Shown here: in pieces, positions 50,118 to 59,048 of the stretch
Layout of the letters: each line of letters opens with the position of its first letter
Position numbering within the stretch: the stretch's first letter is position 1
DNA from: CAVVMA01 sp963830715
Lineage (GTDB): Bacteria; Desulfobacterota; Binatia; Binatales; Binataceae
DNA length: 64,000 nucleotides
Direction of reading: 5' to 3'
Assembly: GCA_963830715.1 (NCBI GenBank)
Contig: CAWHNS010000007.1
Coordinates: 248,001-312,000, forward strand
Translations under genes and position numbers: made by a program
Notes under the pieces: model-generated
Told to the model about the DNA's origin: nothing
What the model saw: the letters and a program-made list of their open reading frames with translations, nothing else
The model's database searches: none

Positions 50118-51166
50118 GACTTGCGGGCCGCGCGTCCGTGCCCGTTGCGCGCGTACAGCTGGGCGGCGGACCTGAGCAGATCGGCCACTTCGTTGCGCAA
50201 CTCCCTCGGCTTCAGCACTTCGATCCATGGGCCGTGACCCAGAATCCAACTCTTCAGCTCGGTCGTGCCGCGCACGGTCATCGTGAGCGTGGTCTTGCCG
50301 TCGGCGCGGCGATGGAACCGCTGCGTCGGATGGATCGCGCGCGAGCGCAAAAGCGGCTCCATCTGATGCAGCAGGAGCAACTCAACGTGCGTCTCCGGTC
50401 CCTCGATAATCCCGAAAACGCCGTCCATGTGTTTTTCGGGATGATATCGCTTCGGATAGACGAACCGCTCGGTCACGCCGTCCGCGCCTGCGATCGGCGC
50501 AGCTTTGCGTATCCGCTCGACAGCGAGATAGATGATCTGTTTGTAAACGTCGCTGAAGCCGATCAGGTACAGGCCACCCTTGTACGCGATCAATGTGTAG
50601 GGATCGAAACCGTGCATCCTGCCCTCGCCGGCGAGTCCCGCGTAATCGATCCGCAGCCGCCATTGGTAGATGAGCGCGCGCAGCAGGAGATCCAGCAGTT
50701 CGTCCTGCTCGCGGTAGAGCTTGGGCGCATACGCGACAGCGTAAAATTTGCGGTCCAAGTCCCGGATGGGAGTTCGCTGCGCCTCGGGTACGCCGGCGTA
50801 AACTCGTTCCCAGAGGTCTTCGATGCCTTCCTTGATTACCGTGCCTTCGAGGAACTTGAGCACGGTCAACATGAAGTAGAGCGAGGCGGTTTGGTAGGCG
50901 GTTGAAGGAGGCGCCTGGTCGAGCCGGGCGAGCCGCAAGTAACGCCGCGTGCCGCGGCTCACGACTTCCACCATCGGCCGCCCGAGATCGTCCACAAGAT
51001 GCCTGCGGCATGCCGCGACGTAGCGCATCAGCGTGCGCTCGGAGATTGAGAAGCGGCGCTGGATCGACTCGAAGCTCATTCCCCACGGATTGGAGGCGAG
51101 CTGCAACACGATTCGCGCCAGCCTGGTCGCGGCGCCATAGGTCGGCTTTCTACGCTCCCGCCGCAT
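50114..51166 (-). CDS. WYL-domain transcriptional regulator
   Basis: The ATG at 51166 overlaps the last base of the AAA gene stop (TGATG); 350 residues. An N-terminal winged helix (RFSISERTLMRYVAACRRHL) is followed by a central WYL domain (YGLIAYKGGLYLIG-like residues DPYTLIAYKGGLYLIGFSD) and a C-terminal WCX-type domain (TELKSWILGHGPWIEVLKP). WYL regulators such as PafBC and BrxR/CapW sense nucleic acid ligands and control DNA-damage or defence genes. Coupling to recC downstream and an ATPase upstream suggests it controls this operon. Confidence 0.87.
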   Translation of the reverse strand: MRRERRKPTYGAATRLARIVLQLASNPWGMSFESIQRRFSISERTLMRYVAACRRHLVDDLGRPMVEVVSRGTRRYLRLARLDQAPPSTAYQTASLYFMLTVLKFLEGTVIKEGIEDLWERVYAGVPEAQRTPIRDLDRKFYAVAYAPKLYREQDELLDLLLRALIYQWRLRIDYAGLAGEGRMHGFDPYTLIAYKGGLYLIGFSDVYKQIIYLAVERIRKAAPIAGADGVTERFVYPKRYHPEKHMDGVFGIIEGPETHVELLLLHQMEPLLRSRAIHPTQRFHRRADGKTTLTMTVRGTTELKSWILGHGPWIEVLKPRELRNEVADLLRSAAQLYARNGHGRAARKS

Positions 51167-53055
51167 CAGCGTCTGAATCCGATCGGGCGGTCTTCGTCGC
51201 GGTTCCATCGCCCGTGCAGTTCCATCTCAATCGCCTGTTCGAAATCCGCCATCGCAACCGGCCCCCTCGGATCGCGCGCCAGCGTGATCCGCGCCGCGTT
51301 CAGGACCGCATTCTTGATCTCTCCGCCGGTCAGATCGACCCGCGCCAGCCGGTCGAGATTCACGTCCGGCGCAAGCGGCATCGCAGGCGGCAGGTGCTTG
51401 CGCCAGATTTGCCGTCTCATTTCCGGCCCGGGCCGGTCGAATTCGAGCTTTACCGCGATTCGCCGCTCGAGCGCGCGATCCAGAGCCAGTTTGCGATTTG
51501 TCGCCATGATGCAGACCCCGCCGAATCGTTCCAACTGCTCCAGCAGCACGTTGACCTGTCTCACCTCCCACGATCGGTAGGCCGCGTCGCGATCGTAGAG
51601 CATCGCGTCGGTCTCGTCCCAGAACAGAACCGCGTCGGCGTCGGCGGCGTCCTTGAAGACGCGCCCGATGTTCTTTTCGGTCTCGCCCACCCAGCAGTTT
51701 TCGATCTCCGCGTAGTTGGCGGTCAGAATCGGCTTGCCGAGTTCGTGCGCCATCGCTTCGGCGCATGCGGTTTTGCCGACTCCCGGCGGTCCCGCAAAGA
51801 GCGCCGTCACGCCGTGGCCATATGAGAGCACGTCCTTGAATCCCCAGGTGTCCATCAACAGGTGCGATTCCCTGACCTGCGCGATTATCATCCGCAAGCC
51901 GTCCGCGACCTTGCTGGACAGCACCAACTGATCGAGCCTCACAGCCGGCGTGCGCACCCGATGGCGCGTGCGCAGGTGCCGCGACCGCTTGTCGATCCCG
52001 ACGCTCTTGCGGAACTCCCCGGTCAACTCGAATTCGCAGGTCCGGAGCGTGCTCTCGTCGTCGAAGGCCTGCGAGTCGCCGTAGCCGCCGCAGATGCGGA
52101 CATAACCCTCCCTTCTCAGGATGCGATCGCGCCTGAGCGACGCGAGATTCTCCCTCACCTGCGGAGGCTCCGAGCTGGCCGCGCGCGCCAATCCTTCGCC
52201 CAGGAAGAGTTCATCGTCACAATCGCAGAAGCCGAGGTCTTTTCCAATCAGCGCCACGATCATCTCGGTCTCCTGCCGGTTGAGCTTCCACCTGGTCTGG
52301 CTGAGCGGCCACTGCGGATGGCGCTCGAAGGTTGCCCACAGCGCGCGCGCAAGGCGATCGATCCTGCGGTTGATCGCTTCGACGCTCGATCGCGAATGGA
52401 AGAAGCGGCCGAAACTGTTCTCAAGGCTTGCCGCTCGTTCGCGCAGCTTCGAGAAAAGCGGGAAGCATCGCTCGAGCAGTTGGTCCTGGCTCTGTACGTC
52501 GAATCCCTCGTATTCCCTCCCGTCACATCCGAGAAACGGAGCGATCACCTCCGGCGAGACCGCCGCGGGCCGGTGCAGCAGGTCGTCCTCATCGTCGAGG
52601 CTGATCAGCCCCGTCGAGGCCAGACGGCCCTCCTCAGTGAATGCGCGCGCGATCTGGAGGCGTTCCGCGCCGTGCTTGCGCATCGCGATTTGGACATCCT
52701 CCATGTCGGCGGCCGCTGAAACGATTCCGAGCGTCGAGGCGACCAGGAAGAGCAGGAGCTCGCGCTCCAGCGGGTCGAGGCCGTGGCGCTCGAACAGCCG
52801 GATGACCGGCAGGGACGGGTCGCAGGCCCTGAGGCGCTGGTGGAACAACTGCGTCGCCCGGGTTTCGAGCGCCTCCGTGCTTCTGAGTTCCTCGAGGCTT
52901 TCCGGGTCGCGGAGCGCGGCGCGCAGCGCGACCAGGATGCGCATCGCCTCGATGATCTCCGCCTCGCCATTGAAGCCGGAGCCCGATGCTGCATCATTGA
53001 CGAAGCAGCCGGCTTCCTCGATCGCGTGATGACGCAGGATCTTTCCTTTTTCCAT
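51166..53055 (-). CDS. AAA+ ATPase at the head of the recCBD operon
   Basis: The ATG at 53055 is preceded by a GGGGGTGG Shine-Dalgarno-like run and gives 629 residues. Residues 1-370 are helical with no family I can name. The AAA module has an LLMDTWGFKDVLSYGHG lead-in, Walker A GPPGVGKTACAEA near 421-428, Walker B VLFWDETDAML near 475, sensor 1 IMATNRKLALD and the arginine-finger RALERRI. A C-terminal lid ends GGEIKNAVLNAARI. The layout (N-terminal helical domain plus one classic AAA ring domain) resembles DNA-associated or remodelling ATPases. Its last base is shared with the WYL start codon. Confidence 0.82.
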   Translation of the reverse strand: MEKGKILRHHAIEEAGCFVNDAASGSGFNGEAEIIEAMRILVALRAALRDPESLEELRSTEALETRATQLFHQRLRACDPSLPVIRLFERHGLDPLERELLLFLVASTLGIVSAAADMEDVQIAMRKHGAERLQIARAFTEEGRLASTGLISLDDEDDLLHRPAAVSPEVIAPFLGCDGREYEGFDVQSQDQLLERCFPLFSKLRERAASLENSFGRFFHSRSSVEAINRRIDRLARALWATFERHPQWPLSQTRWKLNRQETEMIVALIGKDLGFCDCDDELFLGEGLARAASSEPPQVRENLASLRRDRILRREGYVRICGGYGDSQAFDDESTLRTCEFELTGEFRKSVGIDKRSRHLRTRHRVRTPAVRLDQLVLSSKVADGLRMIIAQVRESHLLMDTWGFKDVLSYGHGVTALFAGPPGVGKTACAEAMAHELGKPILTANYAEIENCWVGETEKNIGRVFKDAADADAVLFWDETDAMLYDRDAAYRSWEVRQVNVLLEQLERFGGVCIMATNRKLALDRALERRIAVKLEFDRPGPEMRRQIWRKHLPPAMPLAPDVNLDRLARVDLTGGEIKNAVLNAARITLARDPRGPVAMADFEQAIEMELHGRWNRDEDRPIGFRR

Positions 53056-53083
53056 GTTCGCCACCCCCAAGAGAAGTCTTCGC

Positions 53084-53100
53084 GCCCGCGCAAGGCGGGC
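53084..53100 (-). promoter_or_regulatory. leader hairpin upstream of the AAA gene
   Basis: GCCCGC at the left and GCGGGC at the right pair perfectly around a short loop, 29 bases before the AAA start codon in the transcribed leader. It could slow or attenuate transcription of the operon. Conservation would be needed to give it meaning. Confidence 0.35.
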
Positions 53101-53152
53101 GATGATGTTCTGTGTTCTCGAGCGGACTGCTTACAAACATAGAACGTCGTCC

Positions 53153-53167
53153 CGACAACGGTTGTCG
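53153..53167. promoter_or_regulatory. 15 bp palindrome CGACAACGGTTGTCG, candidate operator
   Basis: A perfect inverted repeat of seven-base arms around one central base, in the divergent region about 98 bases from the AAA start and 134 bases from the nitroreductase start. A third GACAAC half-site occurs at 53227-53232. The WYL regulator encoded two genes away is a candidate ligand. Confidence 0.5.
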
Positions 53168-53211
53168 TGAAACCCGGGGCGCCGCCGGAAGCCCGCGTGG
53201 GCGGGGCAGTG

Positions 53212-53230
53212 GAGAACCGTTCTCTTGACA
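53212..53230 (+). promoter_or_regulatory. GAGAACCGTTCTC palindrome abutting a TTGACA box
   Basis: A perfect 13 bp palindrome (53212-53224) directly precedes TTGACA (53225-53230), a consensus -35 for the rightward nitroreductase gene. The -10 is weak (TCTTTG after 17 bases), as expected for an activated or regulated promoter. Confidence 0.45.
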
Positions 53231-53300
53231 ACATTTGCCGAAAGCGCTCTTTGGGAAGGGAATCCGTGGACCGCTCTGGCAGCGGCAGAGGGACAATCGA

Positions 53301-54089
53301 ATGGAATACAAGGAAGTTGTAGGCCGGCGGCGAACGATCCGGTATTTCCAATCCTGGCGGCCGGTCGAACGCGAGAAGATCCAGATCATGCTCGAAGCGG
53401 CGCGGCTGGCGTCGTGCGCCGTCAACGCCAGCTTCTTCCGCGCGATCGTGGTGTTCCGCGACGACCTCGACCGCGCCACGCTCGACGCGCTCAAGACGCC
53501 GGTCTCGGCGCTCAATATCGAGCTGGCGCCGGTCCACATCTATTGCTTCGCCGATATGGGCGCCTACGCGGGCGCGCAGGCGCGGCTCAAGCAACTGGTC
53601 GATGTCGGCGCGCTGAACGTGACCCACGGATGGAGCCACAAGTTCGTGGACGAGTTCGTATGGCCGAATATCCTGAAGCCGCTCGCGCAGAACGCCAATC
53701 AGCCCACGGTTGCGGCTTCGGCTGCCGCCGACGCGGGAATCGCGATTTGCCAGGCGATGCTCGCCGGAGTCGAGGAGGGCCTCGGCACCTGCCTTTCGGC
53801 GTTCGTCTACGAGCCGATCAGGAAGATCCTGAATCCGCCAAAGGAGTGGATGCCGCTCTACGTGCTGCTGGTCGGTTATCCGGCCGAGTCGTGGGAGGCA
53901 GGCGGGCAGCGCCCACGGCCGCCGCTCGAAGAGCTCTACTTCGAAGGCAAGTACGGCAATCCGTTCAAGCCCGATCCGAAAGTGACCGAGCAACTGAGGG
54001 TGCAGAAGATGATCCAGGCGCCCGCTCCGCAGCCCTGGCGCAAAGAGGAAATCAAGGCGCTGGCGCGGATGTTCGGCCTGCCCGAGTAG
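53301..54089 (+). CDS. nitroreductase family protein
   Basis: The ATG at 53301 follows AGAGGGAC at good spacing; 262 residues. MEYKEVVGRRRTIRYFQSW is the FMN-phosphate-binding N-terminus of nitroreductases, and GLGTCLSAFVYEPIRKIL with LPEEWMPLYVLLVGYP-like residues (PKEWMPLYVLLVGYPAE) marks the C-terminal FMN loop. The family uses FMN to reduce nitro groups, quinones or double bonds, or to dehydrogenate. It heads a + strand cluster with fixC/fixX and CoA-transferase genes, so a role in an anaerobic-type or beta-oxidation-linked redox step is possible. Confidence 0.85.
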   Translation: MEYKEVVGRRRTIRYFQSWRPVEREKIQIMLEAARLASCAVNASFFRAIVVFRDDLDRATLDALKTPVSALNIELAPVHIYCFADMGAYAGAQARLKQLVDVGALNVTHGWSHKFVDEFVWPNILKPLAQNANQPTVAASAAADAGIAICQAMLAGVEEGLGTCLSAFVYEPIRKILNPPKEWMPLYVLLVGYPAESWEAGGQRPRPPLEELYFEGKYGNPFKPDPKVTEQLRVQKMIQAPAPQPWRKEEIKALARMFGLPE

Positions 54090-54103
54090 AACGCGAGCCA
54101 GCA

Positions 54104-54463
54104 ATGACCGCGCCGGACAGAGCGCTCGACAGCTACGAGTCGGTGAAGACCTGGTTCGCGGGACTCTCGGAACAGTCCGGGATCGATCCGCGCGCCGATT
54201 CTTCGCGGCTCGATCTGCTAGGCGAATTCTGCTCGTTCGTCGAGCTCGATCCCGATGGAGTGATTCGGGCCTGCCTGCTTGAAAAGGAGGGCAGCGAGAC
54301 CAAAATCAGCATCAAGGGGCGCCGCCGGATGGTCGATCGGGTCGCGGAATTCCAGGCGCAGAAACCCGACCTGAACCCGCGCGATCGCGCCCGGCGCGGC
54401 AATACCATCCGTAGCTTTCTGATTCACAATGGCATCCTGCTCCAGTCCGGTATCCAGTTGTGA
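54104..54463 (+). CDS. small conserved-looking protein of unknown function
   Basis: A 119-residue soluble protein from the ATG at 54104, 15 bases after the nitroreductase stop and 15 bases before fixC, so co-transcribed. It is helix-rich (SYESVKTWFAGLSEQSG, RRRMVDRVAEFQAQ, GNTIRSFLIHNGILLQSG). The fold outline recalls the N-terminal SAM-like core-binding domain of tyrosine recombinases, but no catalytic domain is present. I do not assign a function. Confidence 0.65.
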   Translation: MTAPDRALDSYESVKTWFAGLSEQSGIDPRADSSRLDLLGEFCSFVELDPDGVIRACLLEKEGSETKISIKGRRRMVDRVAEFQAQKPDLNPRDRARRGNTIRSFLIHNGILLQSGIQL

Positions 54464-54478
54464 GGGCCGTTTCGTCTG

Positions 54479-55804
54479 ATGGCTGAGCGGTTTGACGTCG
54501 CGATCGTGGGGGCCGGGCCGGGCGCCTCGATGGCCGCGTATCTGCTCGCCAAGGCCGGCCTCGAGGTCGTGGTGTTCGAGCGCGGCGACTTTCCGGGCGC
54601 GAAGGCGATGTTCGGCGGCGTGCTCTACACCACCGTGCTCAGCAGGTTCTTTCCGGATTTCCTCGAGCATCAATGCGTCGAAAGACACGTCGTCGAGAAG
54701 CGCTTCTCGATGCTTTCCGAGCACGACGAGATCGCGATCTCGCTGAAGTTCCTCGGCTTCGAGCCGCCTTACTACAATCATTCGTTCACCGCGCTCCGAG
54801 CGCATTTCGATCGCTATCTGGCCGCCCAGGCCGAGCAGGCCGGCGCGATGATCGTCACGCAGACCGTCGTCGATCAGGTGATCATGAACGAAGGACGCGT
54901 GACCGGCGTGCGCGCGCGGCGCGAGGGCGGCGACGTCGAGGCCAAGGTCGTGATCGCCGCCGACGGCGCCAACTCGCTAGTCGCGCAATCGGCCGGATTG
55001 CGGGGCGAACTGCCGCTCTCGGTGATTCTGGGAATCAAGGAAATCGTTTCGATTCCGCGGCCGATTATCGAGGACCGATTCTCACTGGAGGGCGACGAAG
55101 GCGCCGCGTACGAGTACCTGGGCGGTGAAGCGGTCAAGGGCGCGATGGGCGCCGGGTTCATCTATACCAATCGCGACACGATATCGGTCGGACTGGGAAT
55201 CCCGCTCGCCGCGCTGCAAACCATGGGCGTCCAACCCGACGAACTCCTCAACCAGTTCAAGATGCATCCGGTGATCCGCCGCCTGCTGCGCGGCACGACG
55301 CCCGAGGAATATTCCGCCCATCTGATTCCCGAGATGGCGCCGCAGCATCTGCCGCGTTTCGTCGGCGACGGAATTCTCGTAATCGGCGGCGCCGCCGGAT
55401 TGGTCAACGCCAATCCGATGTTTCACGAAGGCACCAACATGGCGATGGCTTCCGGGGTGCTTGCCGCGCAAACGATTATCGAGGCGCACAAGGCCGGCGA
55501 TTATTCGGCCAAGGCGCTCGAACCCTACGTGACGCGGCTGCGCCAGAGCTTCGTCTGGCAGGACTACGAGCGCTACGAGCGCCTGACCCGGATGGCGGAG
55601 ACCCATCCGCAGTTGTTCAACAAATATCCCTACGAATTCACCGCGATGGCGCGAAAGCTGTTTTCGGTGACGCCGACCGCCGACGGCATGCAGGTGCCCA
55701 AGCGCAGGCTCGAACTGGCGGTCGCCGACCATCTGCTGGCCGAGCTCGGGCTGATGACCTTCGCGACCGATATGATAGACATCGCCAAGGCCGCGATAAT
55801 GTGA
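54479..55804 (+). CDS. fixC: FixC-type FAD-dependent electron-transfer oxidoreductase
   Basis: An intact 441-residue protein. FAD binding starts FDVAIVGAGPGASMAAYLLA; GVRARREGGDVEAKVVIAADGAN and GDGILVIGGAAGLVNANPMFHEG match FixC/ETF-quinone oxidoreductase proteins. The C-terminus lacks the iron-sulfur domain of ETF-QO, which in Fix systems is supplied by FixX, encoded next. FixCX passes electrons from an ETF (FixAB) to quinone or ferredoxin. No fixAB genes are in the window. Confidence 0.88.
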   Translation: MAERFDVAIVGAGPGASMAAYLLAKAGLEVVVFERGDFPGAKAMFGGVLYTTVLSRFFPDFLEHQCVERHVVEKRFSMLSEHDEIAISLKFLGFEPPYYNHSFTALRAHFDRYLAAQAEQAGAMIVTQTVVDQVIMNEGRVTGVRARREGGDVEAKVVIAADGANSLVAQSAGLRGELPLSVILGIKEIVSIPRPIIEDRFSLEGDEGAAYEYLGGEAVKGAMGAGFIYTNRDTISVGLGIPLAALQTMGVQPDELLNQFKMHPVIRRLLRGTTPEEYSAHLIPEMAPQHLPRFVGDGILVIGGAAGLVNANPMFHEGTNMAMASGVLAAQTIIEAHKAGDYSAKALEPYVTRLRQSFVWQDYERYERLTRMAETHPQLFNKYPYEFTAMARKLFSVTPTADGMQVPKRRLELAVADHLLAELGLMTFATDMIDIAKAAIM

Positions 55805-55827
55805 CGGCAGGAAACCTGACCCTCTAG

Positions 55828-55884
55828 CCCCCCTTCCCTTTCCGGGAAGGGGGGAATGATCTTTCCCCTCTCCAGAAGGGAGAG
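55828..55884. repeat. paired palindromic extragenic hairpins
   Basis: Hairpin one: CCCCCCTTCCC (55828-55838) with GGGAAGGGGGG (55844-55854), perfect. Hairpin two: CTCTCC (55868-55873) with GGAGAG (55879-55884). The outer edges (about 55815-55900) are also roughly inverted (CCTGACCCTC and CCAGGGGTGAGG). The unit lies between fixC and fixX and recalls REP/BIME-type extragenic repeats. Confidence 0.6.
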
Positions 55885-55969
55885 AGGCCAGGGGTGAGGT
55901 AGGCTCGAAGTTTCTGGCCGCCCCGATGTAGACTGGCGGCCGTAGGGCAGAGGAGACGACGAACTTTCG

Positions 55970-56291
55970 ATGGCGATCGATCCGGCCGACTACCTGGGCC
56001 CGCCTGAAGCTGCTGACCCGCGACGACAAGCTCGCGACGCTCTCCATCCGCGTCAACGAGGCCGACCCTCATCTCAGGATCATCGACCAGCAGGTGTGCC
56101 TGCGATGCACCGCGAAACCGTGTACTGTCACCTGCCCGGTCGAGAACTACCGGGTCGAGGACGACGGCCGCACCACCATCTACTGGAGCAACTGTATCGA
56201 GTGCGGCACCTGCCGCGTGATCTGCCCGTTTCACAACATCGCCTGGAAGTTTCCGGCCGGCGGCTTTGGCGTGAGCTATCGCTACGGTTGA
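55970..56291 (+). CDS. fixX: FixX-like ferredoxin, one frame break
   Basis: The ATG at 55970 starts MAIDPADYLG. An extra C in a CCC run near 56002 separates it from RLKLLTRDDKLATLSIRVNE and the cluster-binding region CLRCTAKPCTVTCP and CIECGTCRVICPF. About 107 residues, normal for FixX. One cysteine series fits a 4Fe-4S site; the other is partly degenerate, as in the family. It partners FixC. Confidence 0.87.
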
Positions 56292-56317
56292 GGAGCGCAT
56301 AGCGGAGGACCGATTCG

Positions 56318-56608
56318 ATGCGGATCAGATCGAGGGCCGGCAACTTCAACATGACGATCGACGACGTCACGGTTGAAGAGGGCGAGCTGGTGATGACCGG
56401 AAAGATGGGCGTGTGGTCGGCCAAGACCATGCTCAGCGTGCAGGAACTCCAGGAGATGCTGCAGTCGATGAAGGTAAGCGGCAAGGTGGTCGATTTCCTG
56501 GCGCTGTTCGCCTTCCGATACGTTGTGAGTCTGGTCGAGCAGGATCGCGCGCGGCAGGCCGCGCTTGCGAATCAGACCGCACCGGTGCTGGAATCAAAGC
56601 GTCAGTGA
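56318..56608 (+). CDS. small protein of unknown function
   Basis: A 96-residue protein from the ATG at 56318, 26 bases after fixX and with GGAGGA nearby upstream. Residues 5-40 suggest a small beta-rich unit (DDVTVEEGELVMTGKMGVW), followed by helices (VQELQEMLQSM, VVDFLALFAFRYVVSLVEQ). No motif is recognised. It is in tight order with fixX and the next gene, so it probably serves the same pathway. Confidence 0.6.
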   Translation: MRIRSRAGNFNMTIDDVTVEEGELVMTGKMGVWSAKTMLSVQELQEMLQSMKVSGKVVDFLALFAFRYVVSLVEQDRARQAALANQTAPVLESKRQ

Positions 56609-56641
56609 CCCGGCAAGGGCGGGCGCAGGGAGAATACGACG

Positions 56642-57998
56642 ATGGCCGATGAAACAATCAAGCTGTCCGAACTCGAAGAGGTGGACGAAGCCTGGAGCTT
56701 TCCGCTGCTCGAAGCGATCTTCAACCGCCGATCGCGACGCTTCGGCCTCGGGATGGAGATCAAGGAGGGGCCGAACAAGCACAAGTCGGCGCATCCGCCG
56801 ATGCCGCTGGACGAAGCTCGAGGAGGCGCTGCTGCTGGGCGCCGCCACCGGCATCTCGGGCATCAACCTGTCCGACATGCCCCATACGCCGCGCCCCGAG
56901 AAGGCCGACCAGCTCGCGACCTGGGACGGCATGTGCAACACGATGGTCGAGCACGTCGGGCGGACGTGGGCCAGCCCCTGCGGCAATCACGGCACCGAGC
57001 TGTTCTACACCAACGACGACGGCGTCTACATGCTCAAGCTGCGCGAGGCGCAACCGGTCAAGCTGCAGGAGTTCGCCAGCAAGAGCGATCGCGACAAGCT
57101 TATCGAGTTCGTGCGCCAGAACCGCGTCAAGCTCTCCGACGGGCGTCTCGATCTGCCGCGCAACACCGGCGCGATCATGTCTTTCAACCTGTGGAACGTG
57201 AACATGCCCGGCACCACCATGTTCATGCCGGTGACGGACATGACCGAGGAGATGATCAACGCGATCATGCTCAACGCCGACCTGGGCGCCTATCTCGCCG
57301 ACGATCGCAACGGGATGCGGCCGTGCATGGACGAAAAGTGGATCAAGGAGGGATGGGTCGACAATCCGGTGCCGATCAGCATGTTCGAAACGATGATCCT
57401 CTCCAACGTCGGCGCGGAGGCGGCGTTTATCGGGCACAATCTCGTGCTGGCCCAGCAGGCGATGGGACTCGGCGGATGGATGTTCGGCGGGGTCACCAGC
57501 TTCGTCACGCTGGGCGGCACGCCGATGGCGCGCGGGCTCGGATTCCGGTTCGAATCGAACCCGAAGAATCCGGCGGCGTTCCCGTCGCCGCTCGGAATCG
57601 ACGGCAGCTTCGAGAGCTTCCGTCCCCCGTACTTCAAGAACATGGACGCCGCGGTCGACGCGGTGGTGGACAAGAAGTTCGGCCCCAACGGCACCTTCAA
57701 CGCGTTCAGCAAGAAGCCGGTGCCGTACAAGAATCGCGCGGATTTCCTGCGCCAGGTGCCGCGCACGCCGGAGAAGACCATCCAGATTTGCAAGGAGACC
57801 TGCCGCTACATCTGGGAGAACTACGGGACCTTCCCGGCGCTCGTGCCTCCGATGGTGCTGTATCTCTACATCCAGGCGCAGCACCTCGAGCTGGAGTTCT
57901 ACGACAAGCACTACCAGGCCGGCGCATACCTGAAGACCCACAAGGAGCACATGAGCAAGTGGCATCGGAAGGCCGGCGCGATGAAGAAGGTGGCGTGA
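56642..57998 (+). CDS. large nitroreductase-like protein of unknown function, one frame break
   Basis: The ATG at 56642 (MADETIKLSELEEVDEAWSF) leads to LLEAIFNRRSRRFGLGMEI, resembling the FMN-binding arginine motif of nitroreductases. An extra A near 56817 breaks the frame inside PLDELEEALLLGAA; the rest continues GISGINLSDMPHTPRPEKAD to the end, about 450 residues. That is twice the usual nitroreductase length. Internal features include PCGNHGTELFYTNDDGVYML and HNLVLAQQAMGLGGWMFGG, the latter like a nitroreductase core helix. I regard it as a diverged, expanded nitroreductase-like flavoprotein; substrate unknown. Confidence 0.6.
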
Positions 57999-58019
57999 TA
58001 CCTCACGCGAGGCTGGTTA

Positions 58020-58038
58020 CCTTCCCCTAAGGGGAAGG
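58020..58038. repeat. 19 bp perfect palindrome between genes
   Basis: CCTTCCCCT, A, AGGGGAAGG: perfect nine-base arms around one base, 22 bases after the nitroreductase-like gene and 38 bases before the CoA-transferase start. Composition is like the hairpins at 55828-55884. It may modulate read-through within the cluster. Confidence 0.55.
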
Positions 58039-58075
58039 AGGTCAGGGGGTCAGGTTCTTTAGCGAATTGACCGCG

Positions 58076-59048
58076 ATGCGCATCCTCGAAGAAGGCAAGG
58101 GCGAATATCTCAAGGTAGACCCCGACGGCTATCGCGCTTTCGTGCGCGATCACAAGCCGCATCAGATGGTCTCCAAGCTGATGACCGAGAAGGACGCGAT
58201 CGAGCGCCTGGTCCGCGACGGCGACTATCTCGCCTACGATTGCAATTACTTCCAGCGCGGGCCGTCGTCGCTGATTCGCGAGATCATCCGGCAGGGCAAG
58301 AAGCGCCTGTGGCTGTGCGGCAAGTTCACTTACGTCGCGTGCGCGCTGCTGGTCGAAGCCGGATGCGCCGATCGGATCGATATCGGGTTCATCGGTTTCG
58401 GTCCGTGGATCGCGCGCGCGGTGCGCGAAAAGAAGTGCACCATCTACGAGTACTCCAACGCGATCATGACGCTGCGGCTCAAGGCGGGCGCGATGGGCGT
58501 GCCGTTTCTGCCGACGCGCAGCTTCGGCGGCACCGACGGCTTCGAGCACTCGGGATGCAAGGTCGCCGAGGATCCCTACACCGAGACAGCCGGTCGTGCT
58601 GGTGCCGGCGCTCAATCCCGACGTCTCAGTGATCCACGTCCATCAGTCCGATGAATACGGCAACGCGCGCGTGTTCGGCACCGGCATCGCGCATCAGGAG
58701 TGCGCGCTGTCCTCGCGCCGCGTGATCCTGTCGGCGGAGGAGATCGTCTCGACCGACGAGATCCGCCGCGATCCGGCGCGCACCTCGATCCCGCACTTCG
58801 CGGTCGACGCGGTCGTGCACGCGCCGTTCGGCGCGTATCCGGGAATCGTGCAGGGCTATTACGCGTCCGATCCGGCGGGAGTGATCGAGGCGATGGGCGC
58901 GATGTTCCGCGGCGACTTCCGCGATTATCTGAAGAGGCACGTCTACTCGATCGGTTCGCACGACGAATACCTCGAGAAAGTGGTCGGAATGAAGAAGCTC
59001 GCAGAGTTGCGCCGCCGCGAGACTATCCGGGAGGGCTACGGCCCATGA
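58076..59048 (+). CDS. CoA-transferase subunit A, one frame break
   Basis: The ATG at 58076 (MRILEEGKGEYLKVDPDGY) is preferred to an upstream TTG. The first part has the domain I core (AIERLVRDGDYLAYDCNYF, SSLIREIIRQGKKRLWLCG). An extra A near 58590 separates it from QPVVLVPALNPDVSVIHVHQ and QSDEYGNARVFG. About 323 residues, the size of glutaconate/3-oxoacid-type alpha subunits. It exchanges CoA between a donor and an organic acid. Its stop overlaps the beta-subunit start (ATGA). Confidence 0.82.

Noticed and set aside
54104..54463. Integrase or recombinase fragment
   Set aside because: Only a weak resemblance to a core-binding fold, no catalytic Arg/Tyr residues, and it sits cleanly between two metabolic genes.
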